NCBI GenBank assembly: GCA_947589645.1
Contig: CANQCG010000011.1
Span: forward strand, 1 to 46,182
DNA: 46,182 nucleotides
From: an uncultured Clostridia bacterium
Lineage (GTDB): Bacteria; Bacillota; Clostridia; TANB77; CAG-508
Reading direction: 5' to 3'
The position numbers and the translations under genes were made by a program. The notes under the pieces are model-generated. The model was not told the DNA's origin, searched no databases, and worked only from the letters and a program-made list of their open reading frames with translations. Every line of letters starts with the position of its first letter. Positions within the stretch are counted from its first letter, which is position 1. Below, one piece after another: positions 7,797 to 15,063 of the stretch.

Positions 7797-8027
7797 ATGA
7801 ATGATAATAATCAAAATAACTCTAATTTAAATAATATCAATTTATATAACTATAATAATACAAATAGTTTATATCGTTCTAATACTCCTGCAAAGTCCGG
7901 AAATAAAAAATTAAATTTTAAAACCATGAAAAGCAATACTATCTCTTCTCTACATGATGTAGAATATTTTTTAAACAATGTACATCATGCTTTTCGATAC
8001 ATTAAATTATACAAATTATTAAAATAA
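7797..8027 (+). CDS. Small Asn-rich protein with a conserved-looking C-terminal tail, 76 aa
   Basis: Not recognised. The N-terminal third is a low-complexity Asn-rich linker (about 13 Asn in the first 25 residues), and the middle is basic. The last ~30 residues are of ordinary composition and look like a helix (HDVEYFLNNVHHAFRYIKLY). AAGGAGGA is well placed before the ATG, which is the main reason to accept it as real. It converges on the GerMN gene, with stop codons only 3 nt apart. CATGATGTA (7953-7961) and TACATCATG (7981-7989), followed by CTTTT, can fold inside the 3' coding end and could act as its terminator. Confidence 0.6.
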   Translation: MNDNNQNNSNLNNINLYNYNNTNSLYRSNTPAKSGNKKLNFKTMKSNTISSLHDVEYFLNNVHHAFRYIKLYKLLK

Positions 8028-8030
8028 TTA

Positions 8031-8576
8031 CTATACTTTGCTACTATATTCATCTTGAAAAATAGGGTTTTCTTCACCCTCTACTAAAAATCTTACTGAA
8101 TTTACTTCGGTTAACTCTGTTAAAGTAAGATATATACTATTAATTATATTCTTTTTAGCATTTTCATCTTCTCCAAAGCTTAATATGTCTTTTGAAAAGT
8201 TTAAAACTACACAACCTGCCTCTATTCCGGCATCATACAAAACAGTCTTTTCTGGAATAATTTTTTGTAAATCTTCATTTTTTGTTCCTTTAATTAATAG
8301 TGTTACTAACTCTTTATAAGGATTTGATGATAAAGTTCTCGCATCAATTGCAACTGCTTCTGCCATTAATTCTTTTGAATTTTTATTTAAGAAATATAAA
8401 CTTACTATTGTTTCTCTGTATTGCTGTTCGCTTATCTCTTCTTGAGGGGTATAATCTTCATATTGTTTTGTCTCATCTTTTGACTTCTTATAAAAATATG
8501 AGGTTATAAAATACACTCCTAATAGAATTACTAAAAACAATACAAAAAATATTAATTTACTTTTTTTCTTTTTCAC
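8031..8576 (-). CDS. GerMN-domain membrane-anchored protein
   Basis: Residues 8-29 form one N-terminal membrane anchor, followed by a short acidic linker and a GerMN domain (about 57-175) with the motifs VSLYFLN, PYKELVTLLIKG and CVVLNFSKD. GerMN is the domain of the sporulation and germination protein GerM and of LpqB-like proteins, thought to act outside the membrane in envelope or spore-coat assembly. There is no lipobox, so it is an anchored rather than a lipid-modified form. Its length (181) is that of a single-GerMN protein, where Bacillus GerM has two copies, so it is not called gerM outright. Confidence 0.8.
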   Translation of the reverse strand: MKKKKSKLIFFVLFLVILLGVYFITSYFYKKSKDETKQYEDYTPQEEISEQQYRETIVSLYFLNKNSKELMAEAVAIDARTLSSNPYKELVTLLIKGTKNEDLQKIIPEKTVLYDAGIEAGCVVLNFSKDILSFGEDENAKKNIINSIYLTLTELTEVNSVRFLVEGEENPIFQDEYSSKV

Positions 8577-8731
8577 TTTTTTCCTTCCTTTCTATGTAGA
8601 GCTTATCTACGTTTGTTTTTTATTTAATACTATTTACCCCCTGTCCTTTTTAGAACTTTTATTATTTAATATTTTAAGAAAATTGCATTAAATTTGGTAG
8701 AATATGTTCTTCTTTCAACCTCTTATTTCCG

Positions 8732-8760
8732 TTGACAAATTCTTATTTTAAGTATACAAT
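8732..8760 (+). promoter_or_regulatory. Predicted strong sigmaA promoter for the 1443-aa activase gene
   Basis: TTGACA (8732-8737), 17-nt spacer, TACAAT (8755-8760). It lies 45 nt ahead of the ATG, which itself has AAAAGGAGC. The rest of the 8577-8805 gap holds only the 5' flank of the GerMN gene and no further feature that I can see. Confidence 0.7.
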
Positions 8761-8805
8761 ATATATTGCGAAAGTGTAAAAACTTTATGCAAAAAGGAGC
8801 TTAAT

Positions 8806-11800
8806 ATGGAAAAAACTATATCAAATCTTTTACATGTTGGACTAGATGTAGGCTCAACAACTGTAAAAATCATTGTAATGGATGAAGATAAAAATATAAT
8901 TTATAAAAATTATCAAAGACATTTTTCCGACACTAAAAACACTGTTTGCAACGTATTAGAAGATTTGTGTCAAAGATATCCTGATAGTATTTTTACCATT
9001 GCCTTAACTGGCTCTGGAGCTATGTCAGCAGCTAAATTCTTGCATTTAAGTTTTATTCAAGAAGTAGTTGCTTGTAAGCGAGCAGTCAAAAAATACATTC
9101 CTCAAACAGATGTAGTAATTGAGCTTGGCGGAGAAGATGCGAAAATAATATATTTTGATAAATCAATAGAACAACGTATGAATGGTACTTGTGCAGGTGG
9201 AACTGGTGCATTTATAGATCAAATGGCATCACTTTTAAATACTGATACACAAGGTCTTAATGACTTGGCTAAAAATCATAATATGATTTACCCTATTGCT
9301 TCTCGTTGTGGAGTATTTGCGAAAACTGACATCCAGCCTTTAATAAACGAAGGTGCAGCTAAAGAAGATATAGCAGCATCAATCTTTCAGGCAGTTGTAA
9401 ATCAAACTATTAGTGGATTAGCTTGTGGTAGACCTATTAGAGGAAAAATTGCATTTTTAGGTGGACCACTTACATATCTTCCTGAACTTAGAAATAGATT
9501 TATAGAAACTTTAAAACTAAAAGATGATGAAATAATCGTTCCAGATGAGCCTCACCTTTTAGTTGCAGCTGGTGCAGCCCTAGATTCCGTAAAGACCGAC
9601 TCAGTTACAATAGATGAATTAAAACAAAAAATTGAAGATTTAAAACAATCTCATGATAATACAACCCATCCATTAGAGCCTTTATTTAAAACAGAAGAAG
9701 AATATAATGAATTTAAAAATAGACATAACAAAGCTAAAGTAATAAAGGGAGATTTACTAAATTTTAGTGGAGATTGCTTCATTGGAATTGATGCCGGTTC
9801 AACAACTACGAAATTAGTTGTAATCGATAAAAACGATGCCATTGTTTATTCATTATATGGAAGCAATGAAGGAAACCCACTAAATAGCGTTGTAAAGATG
9901 TTAGACAAACTTTACTCTGCATTGCCAAAAAGTGCAAACATAAGATATAGTGGTGTAACAGGCTATGGCGAGAAATTAATTCAAACTGCATTAAATGTAG
10001 ATTTAAGTGAAATAGAAACAATAGCACATTATACTGCTGCCAAAGAATTTGACCCAGAAGTTACAAGCATTGTAGATATTGGCGGTCAAGATATGAAATA
10101 TATAAGACTAAAAAATGGAGCTATTGACAATATAATGTTAAATGAAGCTTGTTCTTCAGGCTGTGGTTCTTTTATTGAAACTTTTGCTAAAAGCTTAAAT
10201 TTATCAATTTCAGAATTTGTAGATCAAGCAATTGATGCAAAAAATCCTGTCGATTTAGGTTCAAGATGCACAGTATTTATGAACTCTAAAATTAAACAAG
10301 CTCAAAAAGAAGGTTATAGTGTTGGCGACATTTCTAGTGGACTTTCATATTCTGTAATTAAAAACGCTATACAAAAAGTAATGAAAATAAGAGATGTTTC
10401 AACTTTAGGAGATCACATAGTTGTACAAGGTGGAACATTTTATAATGATGCTGTTTTAAGAGCATTTGAAAAAATAGTTGGCAAAAATGTAACCAGACCA
10501 GATATAGCAGGTCTTATGGGTGCTTATGGAATGGCTCTTCTTGCCAAAGAACAATTTGAATCAAACTTAGATATGGAATATAAATCTACTATTGCAACAC
10601 CTGACGACTTAAGACATTTAAATATTGAAACATCACACACAAGATGTAATGGATGCGAAAACCATTGTAAATTAACTATTAGTAAATTTGGAAACGGTAA
10701 AAGATATATCTCTGGTAACCGTTGCGAAAAAGGTAGTGGTGCTATTACCTCTAACTCTCAACTTCCAAATTTAGTGCAATATAAATATCAAAGAATATTT
10801 GATTATAAGCCATTAGACGAGCAATATGCATTAAGAGGAACAATAGGAATCCCTAGGGTTTTAAATATGTACGAGGACTACCCTTTCTGGTTTACATTCT
10901 TAACAGAACTAGGCTTTAGAGTAATAATTTCTGAAAAAAGTACCAGAAAAACTTATGAACGTGGTATGGAATCAATGCCTTCTGAATCAGTATGTTACCC
11001 TGCAAAACTATCACACGGCCATATTGAAAATTTATTAGACCAAGGTATAAAAACCATATTTTACCCATGTATGCCTTATTCTAGAAAAGAGTATGAAAAA
11101 GCAGATAATAAATATAATTGCCCTATTGTAATTTCTTATTCAGAAGTATTAAAAAACAATGTTGAAGAGTTAAAAAGGCCTGATGTAAAATTTATTAACC
11201 CATTCTTGCCTTTTGACCGTGATAACTTAGTTAAAAAGGTAATGGAACTAGAAGAATTTAAAGAATATAATTTTACGAAACAAGAATTACTAGATGCTGC
11301 AACTAAAGCTGAACAAGAATATCAAAAATGTAAAGCAGATATACGTTCTAAAGGCCAAGAAACTGTAAGATACATAGAAGAAAATAATTTAAAAGGAATA
11401 GTATTAGCCGGAAGACCTTATCATGTTGATCCAGAAATAAATCATGGAATTGATACTTTAATTACCTCTTTAGGTTTATGTGTTTTAACAGAAGACAGTA
11501 TTTCAAATCTTACTGAAGCAAAACGTCCTATAAGAGTTGTAGATCAATGGGTATTCCATTCAAGGCTTTACGCAGCAGCAGATTTCGTAGGAAAACATAA
11601 AAACTTAGAATTGGTACAGTTAAACTCATTTGGATGTGGCGTTGATGCAGTTACAACAGACCAAGTTGAAGAAATTTTATCAAGCTACAATAAAATGTAT
11701 ACTTTAATAAAAATTGATGAGGTAAATAACTTAGGAGCTGTAAGAATTCGTATACGTTCACTAATTGCTAGTATGAATAAGCGTTTAAATCAAAATAACG

Positions 11801-13137
11801 AAACTGCAAATGGAAACTACGAAATAAACAAAAAAATCTTCACTAAGCAGATGAGAAAAGATTATACCATACTAATACCTCAAATGGCTCCAGTACATTT
11901 TGAATTATTAGAAAGTGCAGTAAAAGCAGCTGGTTATAATGCAGTATTACTTAGAGATTGCACTCCACATACAGTTGAAGTTGGCTTAAAATATGTAAAT
12001 AACGATGCATGTTACCCTTCAATTTTGGTAACGGGTCAAATGATAGAAGCTTTAGAATCAGGTAAATATGATTTAAATAGAACAGCATTAATAATGTCTC
12101 AAACGGGTGGTGGTTGTAGAGCCACAAACTATATAGGCTTTATTAGAAAAGCTTTAAAAGATGCAGGTTTTGAAAATGTTCCAGTAATTTCATTTAACTT
12201 GGTCGGTATGGAAAAAATGCCTGGTTTCAAGCTTACCCCTAAGCTTTTAGAGGGATTAGTTAAAGCGGTTATATATGGAGATTTGTTACAAAAACTACTT
12301 ACAAAAAATAGAGCTTATGAAGTACATAAAGGCGAAACTCAAAAGTTATATGATGAATGGATGCTTAGATGTAGAGGATTTGTACATAAATCAACTATAA
12401 AAGAATTTAAACAAAGTATATATGACATAGTTGATGCTTTTGAAAAAATCGAACTTGATACAACTATACAAAAGCCAAAAGTAGGCATAGTTGGGGAAAT
12501 TTTAATAAAATATCATCCATTTGGAAATAACTTTGTAGCTGACCTATTAGAAAAAGAAGGAGCAGAAGTTGTACTTCCAGACTTTATGGGCTTTGTAAAA
12601 TTTATGGTAACACATAAAATTACATTTAACTCTTTGTTAAATACAAACAAAACCTCTGCAAAAGTTTGCAAATTATTAATAAAATTTATTGACATTTTAG
12701 AGAAAGATACAAGACAAGCTTTAGCAAACTCTAAAAAAGGTTACTTGCCACCTTGTGATATTTGGCATTTAGAAGATAAGGTAAAAGATGTTTTATCAAT
12801 AGGAAATCAAACTGGTGAGGGTTGGTTTTTAACAGCTGAAATGATTGAATATATAGAAAACGATATACCAAATATTATTTGTGTTCAGCCATTTGCTTGC
12901 TTACCAAATCATGTTGTTGGTAAAGGTGTAATAAAAACTATTAGACAAAAATATCCTTTTGCAAATATTTCTCCAGTAGATTATGACCCTGGAGCAAGTG
13001 AATCAAATCAGGCAAATAGAATCAAGCTTTTGATGTCAGTTGCAAAAGATAATTTAGAATTAAAACAAAAAGAAAAAATCGCACTTGAAAAAGAAAATGC
13101 AGAAATTGAAACGGAAACTATAACAAATAAAAATTAA
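8806..13137 (+). CDS. Large acyl-CoA dehydratase activase-type protein (two BadF/BcrA-type ATPase domains)
   Basis: Member of the large (about 1400 residue) relatives of the 2-hydroxyglutaryl-CoA dehydratase activator. Two tandem ASKHA ATPase domains are seen. The first, at about 12-265, has VGLDVGSTTVKI, IELGGEDAKI, the cysteine loop NGTCAGGTGAF and SRCGVFAKTD. The second, at about 325-590, has IGIDAGSTTTKL, DIGGQDMKY, EACSSGCGSF and SRCTVF. The cysteines correspond to those that hold the [4Fe-4S] cluster in the family. Then come CNGCENHC (about 620), a DUF2229-like part and a C-terminal HgdB-like dehydratase subunit region. In classical activators ATP hydrolysis drives one electron into a dehydratase. 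What this fused form reduces is not established, and no dehydratase gene lies beside it. It has its own strong promoter and terminator. Confidence 0.88.
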   Translation: MEKTISNLLHVGLDVGSTTVKIIVMDEDKNIIYKNYQRHFSDTKNTVCNVLEDLCQRYPDSIFTIALTGSGAMSAAKFLHLSFIQEVVACKRAVKKYIPQTDVVIELGGEDAKIIYFDKSIEQRMNGTCAGGTGAFIDQMASLLNTDTQGLNDLAKNHNMIYPIASRCGVFAKTDIQPLINEGAAKEDIAASIFQAVVNQTISGLACGRPIRGKIAFLGGPLTYLPELRNRFIETLKLKDDEIIVPDEPHLLVAAGAALDSVKTDSVTIDELKQKIEDLKQSHDNTTHPLEPLFKTEEEYNEFKNRHNKAKVIKGDLLNFSGDCFIGIDAGSTTTKLVVIDKNDAIVYSLYGSNEGNPLNSVVKMLDKLYSALPKSANIRYSGVTGYGEKLIQTALNVDLSEIETIAHYTAAKEFDPEVTSIVDIGGQDMKYIRLKNGAIDNIMLNEACSSGCGSFIETFAKSLNLSISEFVDQAIDAKNPVDLGSRCTVFMNSKIKQAQKEGYSVGDISSGLSYSVIKNAIQKVMKIRDVSTLGDHIVVQGGTFYNDAVLRAFEKIVGKNVTRPDIAGLMGAYGMALLAKEQFESNLDMEYKSTIATPDDLRHLNIETSHTRCNGCENHCKLTISKFGNGKRYISGNRCEKGSGAITSNSQLPNLVQYKYQRIFDYKPLDEQYALRGTIGIPRVLNMYEDYPFWFTFLTELGFRVIISEKSTRKTYERGMESMPSESVCYPAKLSHGHIENLLDQGIKTIFYPCMPYSRKEYEKADNKYNCPIVISYSEVLKNNVEELKRPDVKFINPFLPFDRDNLVKKVMELEEFKEYNFTKQELLDAATKAEQEYQKCKADIRSKGQETVRYIEENNLKGIVLAGRPYHVDPEINHGIDTLITSLGLCVLTEDSISNLTEAKRPIRVVDQWVFHSRLYAAADFVGKHKNLELVQLNSFGCGVDAVTTDQVEEILSSYNKMYTLIKIDEVNNLGAVRIRIRSLIASMNKRLNQNNETANGNYEINKKIFTKQMRKDYTILIPQMAPVHFELLESAVKAAGYNAVLLRDCTPHTVEVGLKYVNNDACYPSILVTGQMIEALESGKYDLNRTALIMSQTGGGCRATNYIGFIRKALKDAGFENVPVISFNLVGMEKMPGFKLTPKLLEGLVKAVIYGDLLQKLLTKNRAYEVHKGETQKLYDEWMLRCRGFVHKSTIKEFKQSIYDIVDAFEKIELDTTIQKPKVGIVGEILIKYHPFGNNFVADLLEKEGAEVVLPDFMGFVKFMVTHKITFNSLLNTNKTSAKVCKLLIKFIDILEKDTRQALANSKKGYLPPCDIWHLEDKVKDVLSIGNQTGEGWFLTAEMIEYIENDIPNIICVQPFACLPNHVVGKGVIKTIRQKYPFANISPVDYDPGASESNQANRIKLLMSVAKDNLELKQKEKIALEKENAEIETETITNKN

Positions 13138-13140
13138 ATT

Positions 13141-13165
13141 AAGAGGATGCAAAGCATCCTCTTTT
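13141..13165 (+). terminator. Rho-independent terminator after the activase gene
   Basis: AAGAGGATGC-AAA-GCATCCTCTT, a perfect 10-bp stem with a triloop, is followed by TTATTTT three bases after the stop codon. The restored reading frame of the convergent hepT gene would end at 13164, touching this hairpin. Confidence 0.9.
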
Positions 13166-13206
13166 ATTTTAATAATGAACTTATTTTTTGTTCCAAATCT
13201 TTTAAT

Positions 13207-13497
13207 TCATTTTCTAGGAATCCGCCAAACCATACTTAAGTTTACCCCTTCATAGTCATGTACTATTCTGTTCCTTAATCCTCTAAGACCTCTCCATTCT
13301 ATTTCTGTATTAGTTTTCATTAAATCTTCACTAATTTTTCCAACTAACTCCCCAATTTGACTCAAGTTAAAAACACATGCATTAATTGTTTTTTTATCTC
13401 TATCAAAATCTTCACGTGAATATCCTTGTATAAAATCTTGTATTTCATGAATATAGTTTAATATTTTCACCAATAGAATTTGGTCTTTATTTTTCAT
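13207..13497 (-). CDS. hepT: HepT-like RNase toxin, C-terminus altered by a frameshift
   Basis: HEPN-domain ribonuclease of the MntA/HepT (type VII) toxin-antitoxin family. The catalytic Rx4HxY motif is intact (Arg75, His80, Tyr82 in RNRIVHDY). The frame as read ends VWRIPRK, but dropping the base at 13224 restores VWGFLENELKDLEQK and a stop at 13164, which matches the normal family tail of about 110 residues. So the gene carries a +1 shift after Trp91, or the base is an error. The active site lies before the shift, so activity may survive, though the lost last helix normally packs in the HEPN dimer. The ATG at 13497 overlaps the mntA 3' end; a longer TTG start is less likely. Confidence 0.8.
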   Translation of the reverse strand: MKNKDQILLVKILNYIHEIQDFIQGYSREDFDRDKKTINACVFNLSQIGELVGKISEDLMKTNTEIEWRGLRGLRNRIVHDYEGVNLSMVWRIPRK

Positions 13498-13795
13498 ACA
13501 CAACAACTCCTGTCTCTTTTATTTCTTTTTCTATTTCTGAATTTTCTTCTATTTCAGTTCTATCTATTACATCTACATCTTTATTGAATTTTTCTCTAAT
13601 CATGTCTATAATGGCAAAAAATTTTAGCCCTTTTATCTTTCCATTACTATCAATAAGCAAATCTATATCACTATATTTTGAGGGCTTTTTTTTCGCATAT
13701 GAGCCAAATAATATTGCTTGTTCTACTTCAGTATACTTTAGCACTTCACTTAACATATACTTTATATCATCTATAGAATAAATTTTAGTAGTCAT
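13487..13795 (-). CDS. mntA: MntA-like nucleotidyltransferase antitoxin
   Basis: Minimal nucleotidyltransferase, partner of HepT. The GSx10DxD signature is exact: GS at about 31-32 and Asp43/Asp45 in the block from LFGSYAKKKP to SDIDLLID. In studied pairs MntA adds AMP units to the tyrosine of the HepT Rx4HxY motif and so neutralises the toxin. The start at 13795 is taken because AAAGGAG precedes it; a TTG 15 nt further up gives the longer frame. The mntA stop overlaps the hepT start by 11 nt, so the two are translationally coupled. Repeated ACTATATT blocks upstream suggest autoregulation. Confidence 0.88.
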   Translation of the reverse strand: MTTKIYSIDDIKYMLSEVLKYTEVEQAILFGSYAKKKPSKYSDIDLLIDSNGKIKGLKFFAIIDMIREKFNKDVDVIDRTEIEENSEIEKEIKETGVVVYEK

Positions 13796-13823
13796 ATTAT
13801 CTCCTTTCAAAACACAAAATTTT

Positions 13824-13906
13824 ACTATATTTTATAATTATATAATATAGTATAACATAATAATTTTAAAAATACTATATTTATTTAAAAATAAGCTTAT
13901 GTTATA
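13824..13906. promoter_or_regulatory. Repeat-rich control region upstream of mntA-hepT
   Basis: ACTATATT occurs at 13824-13831 and again at about 13874-13881, with its inverse AATATAGT at 13844-13851. TATAACATAA (13851-13860) pairs with TTATGTTATA (13897-13906), the latter touching the stop codon of the patatin gene. These near-perfect repeats sit where the mntA promoter must lie and are candidate operators. The outer pair could also serve as a weak transcript end for the patatin gene. Confidence 0.35.
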
Positions 13907-14783
13907 ATTTTTTAATCTTCTCTATCTGTTTTTTAGTTTCCCTGTAACCTAAATCATACAAATAATCAATTTGACTTATATCTAATAAAGATATTTTATT
14001 TGTTTTAATTTTTAATAAATAATCTACACCTGTTAATTCATAATTTGCCAATTCTTTGCCCATAATTTCCATTGATGCCATAATTACATCTATTATATTT
14101 TTTTCATGTTTTTGCAATTTTTCTTCTGTTTCAAAACATACACATAAAACTTTATCTGCCCCACTTATTTTTAATTCCTTCCAAGGTGTATTTTCTCTGA
14201 TTCCTCCATCAATTAATTTTGTATCTTTAAATTTAGTTGGTACAAATACTCCTGGGTAACTACAACTTGCTCTAACCACTGTTCCAATATCTGCATTATA
14301 AATGTATTCTGTATTACATAAAATGTCACCACATTTTTTCCCTTTTTTTATATTATAAATTCCATTAGAGCAAAAATAAAAAATATTCCCATTATACATA
14401 TCTATTGCTGGTATCATTAAATTATTTTTTAATTGATTAATATTTTTTATTTGTTTTTTCTCACAAGAATTTTTAATTATTTTTTTTATTTTTTCTCCTG
14501 AATTAAAACCTTCAATTAATATTTCTCCATTTTTAAAAAAATATTTAATTATATTTATTATATTTTTAAAATCTAAATATTTTATTCCTTTACAATATTT
14601 TTTAAATATATCATAAATCTCTATAGGTTTATAACCGCAAGAATATAATGTTGCTACAATGCTCCCAGAAGATGTTCCAGAGATAAAATTAAATTTAATA
14701 TTTTCTTCTTCTAAAGCTTTAAGTACTCCTATATGTGCTGCTCCTTTTACACCTCCGCCAGATAATACTAGTCCCAAATTCAT
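13902..14783 (-). CDS. Patatin-like phospholipase family protein
   Basis: Lipid acyl hydrolase with the Ser-Asp dyad of the patatin (RssA-type) family. The oxyanion loop SGGGVKGAAHIG is at about 8-19, the nucleophile Ser38 is in GTSSGS and the catalytic Asp192 is in the DGG motif. The 293-residue length is usual for bacterial stand-alone members. No signal peptide is seen, so it probably acts on membrane lipids from the cytosol. The start at 14783 has AGGTGA upstream. That ribosome-binding site lies inside the right arm of a perfect 22-bp hairpin that ends at the base next to the ATG, an arrangement expected to repress translation unless opened. The physiological substrate is unknown. Confidence 0.88.
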   Translation of the reverse strand: MNLGLVLSGGGVKGAAHIGVLKALEEENIKFNFISGTSSGSIVATLYSCGYKPIEIYDIFKKYCKGIKYLDFKNIINIIKYFFKNGEILIEGFNSGEKIKKIIKNSCEKKQIKNINQLKNNLMIPAIDMYNGNIFYFCSNGIYNIKKGKKCGDILCNTEYIYNADIGTVVRASCSYPGVFVPTKFKDTKLIDGGIRENTPWKELKISGADKVLCVCFETEEKLQKHEKNIIDVIMASMEIMGKELANYELTGVDYLLKIKTNKISLLDISQIDYLYDLGYRETKKQIEKIKKL

Positions 14784-14833
14784 AAAAATCACCTAATATA
14801 TATTTATGCTCAAATATATATTAGGTGATTTTT
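14784..14833 (-). promoter_or_regulatory. Perfect 22-bp hairpin enclosing the patatin ribosome-binding site
   Basis: The arms at 14784-14805 and 14812-14833 are exact reverse complements with a 6-nt loop. On the minus-strand RNA the 3' arm holds AGGTGA followed by five U and directly the AUG. It can be read as a terminator of the upstream ABC operon (stem plus U5) or as a lock on patatin translation. Confidence 0.6.
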
Positions 14834-14834
14834 G

Positions 14835-15063
14835 ATAATTTTTATTTAATTATTAATTAATTAAAAATTAAATTTATTTTTTAAATTAATTTTATTTTTT
14901 AATTAATTTTATTTTAAAATTATAATTTATTTTAAATTAATTTTATTTTTTAATTATAATTTATTTTTAATAAATTTTATTAAATAATTTATTTATTTTA
15001 TTTTTAATTATTTTATTAATAATAAATAATATAATTATTAAAATAAATAAAATAATAATTATT
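14835..15063. other. 229-nt run with no G or C
   Basis: Every base from 14835 to 15063 is A or T. The run covers the gap downstream of the ABC permease and the last ~32 codons of that gene, which therefore encode only Ile, Asn, Lys, Phe, Leu and Tyr. Blocks such as AATTAATTTTATTTTTTAAT recur within it, suggesting slippage or local duplication. Confidence 0.85.

Noticed and set aside
13411..13420. TTCACGTGAA as a parS site inside hepT
   Set aside because: The core is perfect, but the outer bases match parS at only 10 of 16 positions in total, and it lies 28 kb from the origin inside a toxin gene.
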